NCBI GenBank assembly: GCA_001414345.1
Contig: LLCB01000132.1
Location: 62,001-126,000 of the forward strand
DNA length: 64,000 nt
Direction: 5' to 3'
Source of the DNA: Hymenoscyphus infarciens
Taxonomy: Eukaryota; Ascomycota; Leotiomycetes; Helotiales; Helotiaceae
In this document: in pieces, positions 21,801 through 31,652 of the stretch
How positions within the stretch are numbered: the first letter of the stretch is position 1
How the letters are laid out: each line of letters begins with the position of its first letter
The notes under the pieces: generated by a model
What the model was told of the DNA's origin: nothing
Seen by the model: only the letters and a program-made list of their open reading frames with translations
Database searches by the model: none
Translations under genes and position numbers: made by a program

Positions 21801-22587
21801 ACTGGAATCGTTGTTTCGAAGAGTGCCATAAGCTCCAGTTGTGAGCCACCCTGGGAACCCCCCAGCTGAAGCTTCTGCGTTGACATAAGGACCTGGACGG
21901 AAGAGGACGTACAATCCGATTTCCTTTGCTATATCGAATAGTCTGGTGAAGTCATGAGACGCAGTTTCGAAATCGAGGGTGCCGTCTGCTGCACTGTGAT
22001 AGCCTGACTTGGTCAGTCCGGCGTGTCCAATAATATGGTGAGAGACCAAGACTTACCCCAATTCGAGTAGAAGCTCACAGTGTTGAAGCTGTGTGTAAAT
22101 TAGAAAGGTATATATCCAGGGTGTGAGATATGTTACCCTGCCGCTTTCACCTTCTGCAGGATATCAATCCAGACTTCAGGTACAGGAACTCTCCAGTAAT
22201 CTATAAGAATAGTGGGTCAGAAACTTCCCATGAAATCCGTGAAAGAGAAATAGGTCTGAGTGCAGAATTGAGCCGCGTCAAAATGAGTCTTTCCAAGTTG
22301 GGAAGTCCTTACGAATCTGAAAATTATCAGAACAGATCCAAGAACCGGGGGAAAGATTTTCAAACCTCTCCAGACCAAACAAACAATCTCTGCCCATTGA
22401 TAATGTAACTATAGTGATCCCTGAAGCAACCCCATCAGCTTTCCGGCAATGCATCTCATCGTGCTTCTAGGTTCACTTACCATTCTACTACTTTATTCAA
22501 GCCGTTATCGTGTATCGGCCATTGCGCTTGGCCCACCACTTTCCAAGCCAAGAGAGACAGGAAAGAGAAGCAGTACGAGAGCTTCAT
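18887..22587 (-). CDS. lacA-like: Secreted GH35 beta-galactosidase
   Basis: Predicted 1002-residue enzyme hydrolysing terminal beta-galactosyl residues of lactose, galactans or xyloglucan. Exons (minus): 22587-22481, 22420-22366, 22316-22313, 22200-22137, 22088-22057, 22003-21316, 21260-21156, 21102-21101, 21043-20990, 20941-20273, 20221-19181 and 19074-18887 (3009 nt). Signal peptide [19 protein letters not shown]. Motifs: [67 protein letters not shown] (acid/base Glu about residue 190), [13 protein letters not shown] (nucleophile Glu about 301), [30 protein letters not shown], and C-terminal jelly-roll domains ([27 protein letters not shown]). Length fits fungal GH35 (about 1000). Two exons are only 4 nt and 2 nt long; without them the frame and the motifs SGE-x-HYWR and NWGGL are lost. 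A 51-nt intron (20272-20222) has no stop and a length divisible by three. Confidence 0.93.
21101..21102 (-). other. 2-nt micro-exon (GG) or stwintron-like double intron
   Basis: Upstream exon ends AAC TG|gtaagc. The downstream exon begins GC GGA CTT after gtacag. Only an extra two bases restore the family motif FGGTNWGGL. Exactly two bases, GG, sit between a complete 53-nt intron (branch GTGCTGACC, acceptor acttttag) and a complete 57-nt intron (donor gtatga, branch TTGCTAATTT, acceptor gtacag). Sequential splicing of two introns separated by 2 nt explains it. Confidence 0.7.
22313..22316 (-). other. 4-nt micro-exon (ATTC) of the beta-galactosidase gene
   Basis: The preceding exon ends in GGA GAG followed by gtttga; the next clear exon begins AT TAC TGG after cttatag. 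Joining these two directly puts [10 protein letters not shown] out of frame. Between them lies ttttcag|ATTC|gtaagg. Including ATTC gives GAG ATT CAT TAC TGG, that is E-I-H-Y-W, the family motif SGE(F/I)HYWR. The flanking introns would be 49 and 112 nt. Confidence 0.75.
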
Positions 22588-25536
22588 TGTGAACCGGATG
22601 CTACAATTCAAAAAGCTCGCTCAAGAAACAGTGAGATTGAGTAAGACTTCACGCATTTCCAAGATTTACTTTCTCTTATATTAAAACGAAACCCATGTGT
22701 ATCTCCTCGTACCAACTCTCGGCTTCATATATTTTTCATCGGCACTAACCGACCGACCCAAAGGTCGTAGATACACTACCCCACAGTCGAAAGTTTGGTA
22801 ACAACTAAGAAAACTGTAGAGCGAAATAAAAGACGGGGGATGAACAAAAGCATCGTCGTACCCCGCATCGAGGAAGCCGATCGGAAAAACAGCGAGCGAA
22901 AATGACGATAAAAATTCCCATTCGCGCGCTTGCGACATGCAGACGCTGGGCGGATGGAGACGAGATTGTTACGGATAATTGCCGCCGTAGAGAAGTCGGC
23001 GGGGGTGGTCCGGTTAGGTTACCTTAAAATGGTATATATATTATATATTATATATTATATATGTAAATTGTGGTGTTGTTCTTGAGCGAAGAGGGTTGCT
23101 GGTGGCGTCCCCACCTGCGTTCCTCCACCTCCCCACATCTGTTCTTCGTCTCTGCATCAACAGAGCTACGACATAGTTGCGATAGTCACTCTCTCTCATC
23201 TCGGTGCTTTCTTCTCGTTGGTACCGCATGAGAGGGCGCTTCGGAATCGCATCAAGTCGCCGACCAGAAAGGTGTCACCCGGATTCCGATTCCGACGACT
23301 GGTGATCCTTTCCCGGAAGCTTCATCCCAACTCTGCAACGAACGGCCTGGGGATCTTAGCAGGTCCTCGATTCCTGAACTGGGTATTTTGCTTGCCAACG
23401 TCAATCAATGACAACAGCTCTGCTCTGTTCCCGATTCGTTGCACCGCATTTCAGTACGAGAATCTTGAGAGCTCATGATTGTTGAGATCCCACGGATGGC
23501 GCCGAGCAACGATTGTCACGGCTCTTCGACTCAGACGAGACGTTGCAAGTTCCATTCGCAAGCCAGACGCCATGAAAGCCACGGCCCGGCAATGACAACG
23601 GCATTGGTTTTGCCGACGTCTCCGTATACTTGCGTTTATTTCCAGATTTAGAATTTCAGCTTCGCGACTGGCTAGTCATCCTGGCGCTGGAAACTGCTTA
23701 TAGTATTGTTTACGAGTAGCGACATCAAAGACCTTTCAACTCGCCAAACCACCGGATAAAACGACTACTATTCCAAGCGAAGTTGCAATCTCTACCAATG
23801 ATGGAAAGACCGTGGCGAGTTCCTGAATACCACAAGCGGAGGTCGCCTGTCCTTTCTCAAGGTTGGGTTTCCCTGTCTCAATCTCTCTACCAGCTCCCCC
23901 ACGGTTTTGTCTCGATTGCCAGGAGGACCCTGAATCAGAATACTCGAGTATGTTGTACAGGACCCGGTTCCCGGGGTGTGGAATACATCATGTGATTTTG
24001 ATCACATTTTCCAGTTGGATGCTGCGCGGCTTTCGTGGGAAGATCCTATACGTATTTGGCAAGATACGTTTTCAACGAACGTCCGAGTATGGACGTAGTT
24101 TAGTGTTGAGTTGAAAAGCTTCCCATCGGCTTCAATCCCTTCCTAAGTGAACGATAGTTCGTCCAACGCCAGCTCCCGAGCCGCATGTCTGTATCACTCG
24201 AATGATCTTTGAACTGATTTTATATCCGCCCCTGTGCATTAGGAAACTTGGGCAATACATCGGGTCAGTCTTCCCAAGGACCGAAGCCGAGCTCCAACTT
24301 CCAAGAACAAAAAAGGTATACGTTACCTTCGGAAAAGCTATCCATGCATCCCAACACTATTTGAATGCAACAATGCATAGTTCAGTTCAACAAAGATGCA
24401 GCCAATCGTCGAATTATGTTGTAGGCCGCTGTCAAGCCAAATGCTGCATTGCGATCCTCTTCTTAGAGATGCAGTGGCCACTTTCTGATCCTCGAAATCT
24501 CCACATCATCATTTGCATAACCTAGGTCTTGTCAGTTGTGTACCGGATTCCGCCTCATCCTCTCTCCTAATCTGGAAGCGAGAAGTATGCCGGTACAGAT
24601 TGGTTCCTGCGCTGATCTTAATACCGATATCTTCATGGGGCTGATCTTTTTTCTACCGGTACCGGTGAAGTAGGTTCGTCGTGTTCCCACCATATCTTTT
24701 GAGAACCTTGTACGCTTTATGGCGTTCGGACGACATGGAGGTCATACCTTTGCTTCTCTAGAATCTTGAATCTTGAAGACTCGCAGAAGCCGGTGAACTA
24801 ACGTTCATACATATATCTCCTCATATATTAAACATCATGCCTGCCTCTCAAACCTCAAAATTCTCATCACACATCTCACCTGTCATCAAACTATCCTCTG
24901 AGTCCAGTATAATAAAAAGTAAACTTTATATTAGACCCTCGTGTCTACCATGACTTTGTTTTTCACGGCGAGCCGCATGTATTGTGCAAGTCACATTGAA
25001 CACACGAAGACCTCACACCGACCTAATCACCCGAATCGGTCGAGTTGCTGGGACTGATGATGGAACCAATGAGTTCATGAAAGCGGTGAGACTTTTCGTT
25101 ATTGAAGATGAGACAATTTTCAAGTTCAAAAAGAATAGCATCTCCTTCAAAAAAAGAGCCTTCTTCTCTATTGGCGCTCAATCTCTTCCTGTTGACCTGA
25201 CGACCTCACATCTCTTTCTAAAAGATTCCAACACACTCATAACATCAACTTGAGTATCACGCGCTTTCACTCTTCATCTCAACCTACCTCCACTCATCCC
25301 AACTTGCCCAACTTCCCCTCCTCCCCCTCTTCTCACATCCTCAATCTCATCACTCCTCAGACACTCCCGTCGACACCTTTGCCAATATCACTTTTCCGAC
25401 GCCACGCGCAACGTTTGAACACACTCACACACCTTCAGCCCCTCGCCCAAAATCCTAGACTAATTCCATTGCTCTTTCCTCGCGTCTTTCGAACCACAGT
25501 CTTTGCAGTCTTTACAGTACCATCGATCACGCAAAG
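22588..25536. other. Divergent promoter region, beta-galactosidase / chitin deacetylase
   Basis: About 2.9 kb between two divergent genes for secreted carbohydrate-active enzymes. A block at 22980-23025 contains closely spaced CGG/CCG triplets (GCCGCCG, GTCGGCGGGGG, GTCCGGTT), which are candidate zinc-cluster binding sites. The leader of the deacetylase (25250-25530) is strongly C/T-rich with little G, as in highly expressed fungal genes. Short open frames in between show nothing recognisable. Confidence 0.4.
23033..23063. repeat. AT microsatellite, (TATATAT)n-like
   Basis: A run of TATATATTA-type heptamers with no other bases, flanked by unique sequence in the divergent promoter region. Confidence 0.8.
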
Positions 25537-27595
25537 ATGCGCGTGCTAATTCCAAAAGCCCTCATTTTTGCCTTCATCATCGCTTTCCTCGATCTCGCAA
25601 ACGCGTTACCTTCCTTGTTATCCTCGGGAGTAGAGAAATACACTCCAAGTATTCGTGGACGCGCGATCGAGGCTGCCGGTCGAATCAGTCCCGATAACAC
25701 GTGTGGAAAGACGACTACGAGTCGACGCGGCTATGTCTGCGACTCGGTGAAGAATGCCGGGGGCTGTTGTAGTGGTTCTGGGTGGTGTGGTGAGGGTGAT
25801 GGTATGTTTTCTTCTCTCGTTTTTATCTTTGAAGTTTGCTGGAGGGTTGTCAGCTTGAGGGTTTGTGAGTTCTGGGGAAGATGGCTTTCTTGTTCAGCCT
25901 GTTTACAATGGCAACGATATCACACTGAAAAGGACCTCATATCTCACCTTCCTATTGTCCTTGAGCTCTCGATCCATATAACCCTCTTCTCTCTCCACTT
26001 TGATAATCAAGAAGAAACCCCCAAGATCGAAAACAAGAATACTAACTATGTCCCAAAAGACTACTGCGGCTCAACATGCCAACCCCAATTCGGAACCTGT
26101 GCCAACATCACCACACCAGCCCCACCACCAGCAGGAGACGACTTCTTCTGTGGTCCCCAGAACGGAAATAAGAAATGCTCTGGTGGTCAATGTTGTAGTC
26201 AGGTATCCTAACCCCTTTCACCGGAGATAGAATATGTCTTCAAAACGAGACACTAACACAACCTCCTAGTACGGATACTGCGGCACCACGCCAGAATACT
26301 GCACCACAAACTGCCAATCCTCATTCGGAACCTGTTCTCAATCACCTACCTCCACCTCGACCACTAGCTCATCTCAATCTCTAACCCCATATCTGACCTC
26401 CCCACCATACATTCCTCCCACAGCGACACCAATTATCGATCAATGCGGGCCAGCGAATGGAAATCTAATTTGCAATAACAACCAATGTTGTAGCGCAGCA
26501 GGTACATCCGCCTCATCTCACCAGTCTAGGAAATAGTTGTTGTGAAAAGTGATGCTGATTCTGGCTTGTACAGGATGGTGCGGAATAACATCAGACTACT
26601 GCAGCACAGGCTGCCAACCCCAATTCGGAATTTGTACCAAACAACCATACTCACCCTCTCCTCCCCCAGAACCAAGTATAAACCTCTGTGGACCAGCCAA
26701 TGGAAATGCTCATTGCAATAACAATATGTGCTGTAGCCAGGCCGGTAAGTAAACTTACAAGCGCTCCTATAATCCTCATAAGGGAATGATTGCCTAATGA
26801 GAACCATACATAGGGTATTGCGGCTCAACAGAAGACTACTGCGGGGACCCCGGATATTGCCTGCCAGCCTACGGCCGCTGCGACTCCGACTTAATGCCCC
26901 TCGGTCCCTCAACTCGTTATATCCCTCGGCCACAGAAAGGAGCGGTTTCGTTCAGGGACGATATTTATGACTGTCAGAAGAATCAGGTAGTGGCCTTGAC
27001 TTACGACGACGGACCGTGTCAATATACAGAAGAGCTGCTGGATCTGTTGAAAACATATGGTTTCCATGCCACCTTCTTCATCACAGGGAATAACAATAAG
27101 AAAGGATCCATCGACACAACGGTTAGGTGGTCGAATGTAATCAAGAGGATGATCGCAGAGGGCCACCAGGTTGCCTCTCACACCTGGTCCCATTACGATC
27201 TTGATTCTATAGGTAAAGAGGGACGTGGTGGACGTATGGATCAAATGGTAAAAAACGAAATGGCCTTCAACAACATCATAGGCAAGTGGCCAACCTACAT
27301 GAGACCGCCTTACTCGAAGTGTTCCCAGGGAACCGGATGTTGGGAGGATATGCAGGAATTGGGATATCATCGCATATATTTCGATTTGGATACTGATGAC
27401 ACCAATCACGAGTCTCCAACCAACATCCAAGGATCGAAGGATATCGTAAAGAATATGTTGGATCAGAGTCCGCAGGAGGGTAGTTTCTTGTCAATCCAAC
27501 ATGATATCAGTGAGCAATCGGTGGGAAATCTTTCGGCATATTACTTTGATTTGATAAAGAAGAAGGTTGGTGGAAATACCTGTTCCTTGCCTTAG
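25537..27595 (+). CDS. Secreted chitin deacetylase (CE4) with four CBM18 chitin-binding modules
   Basis: Predicted 530-residue protein from exons 25537-25801, 26060-26202, 26270-26501, 26574-26744 and 26814-27595 (1593 nt). Signal peptide about residues 1-24. Then four hevein-like CBM18 modules: NAGGCCSGSGWCGEG.DDYCG, KCSGGQCCSQYGYCGTTPEYC, ICNNNQCCSAAGWCGITSDYC and HCNNNMCCSQAGYCGSTEDYC, joined by Pro/Ser/Thr linkers. The CE4 domain follows from about residue 300 with ALTYDDGP (Asp335/Asp336), SHTWSH (His393/His397, metal ligands), MRPPYSKC, FDLDTDD and LSIQHD (catalytic His about 500). It removes acetyl groups from chitin, giving chitosan, at the cell wall; in plant-associated fungi this hides hyphae from chitin receptors. 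The first intron (258 nt) is much longer than the rest. Each CBM18 carries an intron. Confidence 0.95.
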
Positions 27596-29103
27596 AGCAC
27601 TGTACCCTTTGGGATGGATAATAGCTAACCCTTGTGTTTCTGGTAGGGTTGGCGGGGTGTGACTGTTGGGGAGTGTCTTAACGACGACGAGGATAACTGG
27701 TATCGAACAATGTAGGGGATGGAGGGATCGTCTCCATGATCGACATGGTTCCCACATTGTCGGTCTCAGTTCCAAGATCTCCGCTGTCACACACTTGACA
27801 TACTCGGTTGGCATGTGCTCATGAGATCCTTGGTTGTTCGAACTTCAACAACTTTGCTGCAAAAAAAGATCGTTTTTGGTGTCCATAGACCGTGGTGGAC
27901 AGACAAGAGAAACCTCGGCTCCTACACAACACGCCCCCTTTCGAAGACTCGCCTATAAAATCACAGGAGCACAGCCCCAGAGTGTATAGTGGAGGAAGAA
28001 CCGAATATATGGGTGGGCATTTGTTTGAGGGTTGCTTGATATTTGCGTAGATCGGGAGTCTGGGGTGCAGAAACGGTCTCTTCCGGGGCACCAAAAAGTT
28101 CCAGAAGGAAGAGAGGCTTCGGGGTTGATGGAAGTGGGTACGAATAGTTTCAATAACAACGACTTGATGGGAAATGGTCTCGGGTTGGCCCCCGGAATAG
28201 ACCGGAGGGTTTCGAGAGGCTAAGTGAGTAATGCGCAAGATGTTTAGACGACGGAAGATTTTCGTTTCTAGTTTTTGGAAATTCATGCAATGGCTTCCGT
28301 TCCTCGTTTCGTCGATCATGAAAAGTTGGGGAGTTTCTATATCTGTGATCAGAGTCCGTGGGAAGCTGGTGAGCCAGCTGTAACCTCGTAAATGCTTATC
28401 TATAGTAGTGAGTGCAGCCCCGGTTGTTGCAAACGGGCAGAAAGACTCGAGTAAGTCGAGTGTATCAGCTCGCGCTTGTTGAATCATCCAGGACCAGTGA
28501 GGTTGAAGTTCGCCACTCCGGTCGTTGGGCCCATAATCTCTTGGGATCCGAGATCCCCTTATTTGAGCCAACGAATCCCCCCATTGCTGAGGGGACTACC
28601 AGTAGGTAGGAAAGGCGCAAGGCTTTTGCATTGTTGGAGTGGACATGGGTCGGGTGTAGACTGGCGACGACTTCTGCCAGTAAGCGTTCTCGCTGCCAGG
28701 AGAGGATTCCGAGGCTGCAACGAAGAAACGATGTTTCATCATGCATAAACTTGCGCCAGGCCAGATCCTCTTGCGTGCAGGGCAGTCGAGCAGGAAGTAT
28801 AATATGATGGTTCGAGGGCGTCCGTGGAGTTGAAGCGCTTTCTCGTAAACCGTCGACGTCGAAATCGCAGGTAGCGTGGAGTTCCAGATCCCAATCCCAA
28901 TCCAAATCCAATCCAAATCCAATCCAAATCCCAAAATTGAAGCTATCCACAACACTGCATCTGCTGCATCCGATTCCGCACCAGCCCGCCTCGCATTTCC
29001 GACGCATCGTGAGTTGTCGTGAGTTGTCGTGAGTTGTCGTGTCTGTGTGTGTGTGTGTGTGTTGTCAATCTTTGTTCAGAGTTGAAGCCGAGTCTGCCCT
29101 GCG
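27596..29103. other. Intergenic region with a long minus-strand open frame of doubtful meaning
   Basis: Between chitin deacetylase and alpha-actinin (both +). A minus-strand frame is open for 250 codons (28571-27819; first ATG about 28 codons in), but its composition is not protein-like and no motif or signal peptide is visible. An overlapping frame covers 29007-28465. I leave both uncalled. The stretch 28885-28932 has tandem CCAATCCAAAT-type repeats. Confidence 0.35.
29011..29063. repeat. Tandem decamer and TG microsatellite in the alpha-actinin leader
   Basis: GAGTTGTCGT is repeated exactly three times (29011-29040), followed by a TG dinucleotide run of about ten units to 29062. It ends 40 bases before the ATG at 29104, so it is probably transcribed in the 5' UTR. 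Confidence 0.75.
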
Positions 29104-31652
29104 ATGGAGGGCATCATGGAGGGCGCAGGTGGGGCCTTCCCCTTCCAGGTCCCCTCGGGCATTTTAACGCCGCCCCCGAGCGAGAGCTCAGGTTGTCGGG
29201 ACAGCGTCTACTCGGATTTCAGTGTAAACAATACATCACCACCCTCATCACCATCGCCTGCCCGAAGCACCGTACAAGTACGCAGAGACCGAGCATCCTC
29301 GACCCAAAAGGAAGCCAACCGATCCAAGCAATTCACTACCCGTCTCAACCGCAGTGCCAGTGCCACCTCGACCGATTCTACCGGTGATTTATCCACGGGG
29401 AGGAGACGACGGGGTCATTTCCAACATCGTAACACGGCCAGTCTCCCCATAGACCACGGCACGAGATTAGTTGAGCCGCCGCATGAGAAGGCGTTGACCA
29501 GCATGGCTTTTGCGGAGCAGCAGAAATGGATTACGGTCCAGCAAAAGACTTTTACAAAATGGTACGAGGGGAACGGCAGCAACTTGACAGCGGAGAGGGG
29601 CATCTTGACTGACCGCCAACAGGTTAAACACAAAGATTGAGCCTCGAGAGTTAGCGGTGGTAGATCTGGTGAAGGATCTCAGTGATGGCGTATGTTTACT
29701 CCCCCTAGTACTATTATTGCGAATACTGATGCAACCCAGGTTATTCTTATACACCTCCTCGAATGCCTCTCCAACGAATCCCTCGGTCGATACGCCGCCA
29801 AACCCAAACTACGAGTCCAGCGATTCGAGAATGCCAATCTATCCCTAGACTTTATAAAATCACGAGGTATCCAGATGACGAATATCGGTGCGGAAGACGT
29901 AGTCGATGGCAACCGAAAGATTATTCTAGGCCTGATCTGGACCTTAATTCTGCGATTTACCATCTCCGATATCAATGAAGAGGGAATGACTGCAAAGGAA
30001 GGTCTGCTCCTCTGGTGTCAAAGGAAAACTGCTTGCTACGACGAAGTTGAAGTTAGGAACTTTACCGACTGTTGGAACGATGGCCTGGCCTTCTGTGCAC
30101 TTTTAGATATCCATCGACCGGATTTGATCGACTACGATTCATTGGACAAGAACGACCACAGGGGCAACATGCAATTGGCTTTCGATATTGCATCCAAGGA
30201 AATCGGTATCCCAGATCTGTTAGATGTCGAGGATGTTTGCGATGTAGCGAAGCCTGATGAGCGAAGTTTGATGACATATATCGCCTACTGGTTCCACGCT
30301 TTCTCGCAGATGGAAAAGGTTGAGAATGCCGGCCGAAGAGTGGAAAAGTTTGTCAATAGCATGCAAGGCGCTTGGGAGATGCAGAGTGGCTACGAGAGGA
30401 GAATGCGGGAGTTACTGAAAAGCATCAAGGAACAGGATTTAAAATGGCAAGAGGCGACATTTGAAGGGACATACACAGATGCCAAGCTTCAAGCCACCGA
30501 ATTTAGCGCATACAAACGAGGGAAGAAGAGAGAATGGGTGGCGGAGAAGAGTGATCTCGCGGCATTACTAGGAAACATCAAGACGAAAATGAGCACCTAC
30601 CGACTCCGAGCATATGAGCCACCGCCAGAGTTGAGATTGAGTGTGATGGACCAGGAATGGGCTACTTTGGTAAAAGCTGAAATGGCCCGCGGTCAATTAA
30701 TTAATGAGACTATTAGAGAGTAAGCAGGCTCTATATGAATGACGATGAAAGGCTAACATTTTCTAGTATCAAAAATGCCCTGAGGAAAGCCTTTGCAGAC
30801 AAAGCAAATGATTTCGCCCTTGCTCTCAACACAATGCAACTAGCTATTTCAGGCTTGGAGGGCGACGTCGAAGACCAACTCACCCACGTCCGTCGACTAA
30901 ACGAAAACCTCACCCCATTAAATCAATACCTAGAAAAGATTGCTCTGGCCGACCAAAAGTGCGAGGAGGCAAACATCGAAGAAAACGACTTTACCACTTA
31001 CACCTACGACGAATTATCTTACGAGCTCGGTCTGGTCAAGAACTCCGTTTCGAAAAAGTTAGCATTCTTGGATAACCAAGTCGTGGCACGAAACATGACG
31101 AACCTGACACCAATCCAGTTGGAAGAATTCGAAAGTGTCTTCCGCCACTTCGACCGCGACGCCACGAACAGTCTCCAAGAACTCGAATTCAGCGCCGCCC
31201 TCGCCTCCCTCGGCCTGGTCTTCAGCGAAGACGAAATGCACGAATCTTTCTTCGAGACCTCCTCGGGTCGTGATTACGTTACTTTTGAGCAATTTATTCG
31301 TTTCATGGTTGATGTTACGGAAGACCAGAATACGGCTGAACAGGTATTCCAGAGTTTCCGCGAGGTGGCGGATGGAAAACCGTATGTTACGGAGATGGAT
31401 CTGAGACATAGTCTTGTTCCTGATGATGTTATTGAGAAACTCACCTCGATCGTGCCGCTGCATAAGGGGCCGGATTTGCAGGAGGATAGGGGCATGCCGC
31501 AGTATGATTATATTAGCTTTATGGACAAGTTGATCAGTGATCCGGGGGAGAGTACGGGGAGCGAGGGGAGCGAGAAGGGTGAGCCGCTGGGGGAGTTGAC
31601 GAATGGACAGCAGAGGGCTGCTAGTCCGACGAAGACGAATGGGTATCATTGA
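29104..31652 (+). CDS. Alpha-actinin (actin cross-linker)
   Basis: Predicted 796-residue protein from exons 29104-29561, 29623-29689, 29740-30719 and 30767-31652 (2391 nt). Domains: a Ser/Thr/Pro-rich N-terminal extension (1-136); CH1 from about 137 (EQQKWITVQQKTFTKWLNTK, VVDLVKDLSDGVILIHLLECL, LDFIKSRGIQMTNIGAEDVV, NRKIILGLIWTLILRF); CH2 from about 258 (TAKEGLLLWCQRKT, VRNFTDCWNDGLAFCALLDI, RPDLIDYDSLD); a helical spectrin-like rod (370-600); and C-terminal EF-hands (loop FDRDATNSLQELEF near 630, then GRDYVTFEQFIRFM). Two CH domains plus EF-hands bind and bundle F-actin; in fission yeast the homologue Ain1 acts in the cytokinetic ring. The 120-residue leader before CH1 is longer than in yeast and animal alpha-actinins and is probably disordered. 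Confidence 0.95.

Noticed and set aside
27819..28571. 250-codon minus-strand open frame.
   Set aside because: Long for chance, but no ATG near its beginning, no motif, protein composition odd (many Pro, Arg, Ser, His without pattern) and overlapping open frames in other phases. A transcript would be needed to call it.
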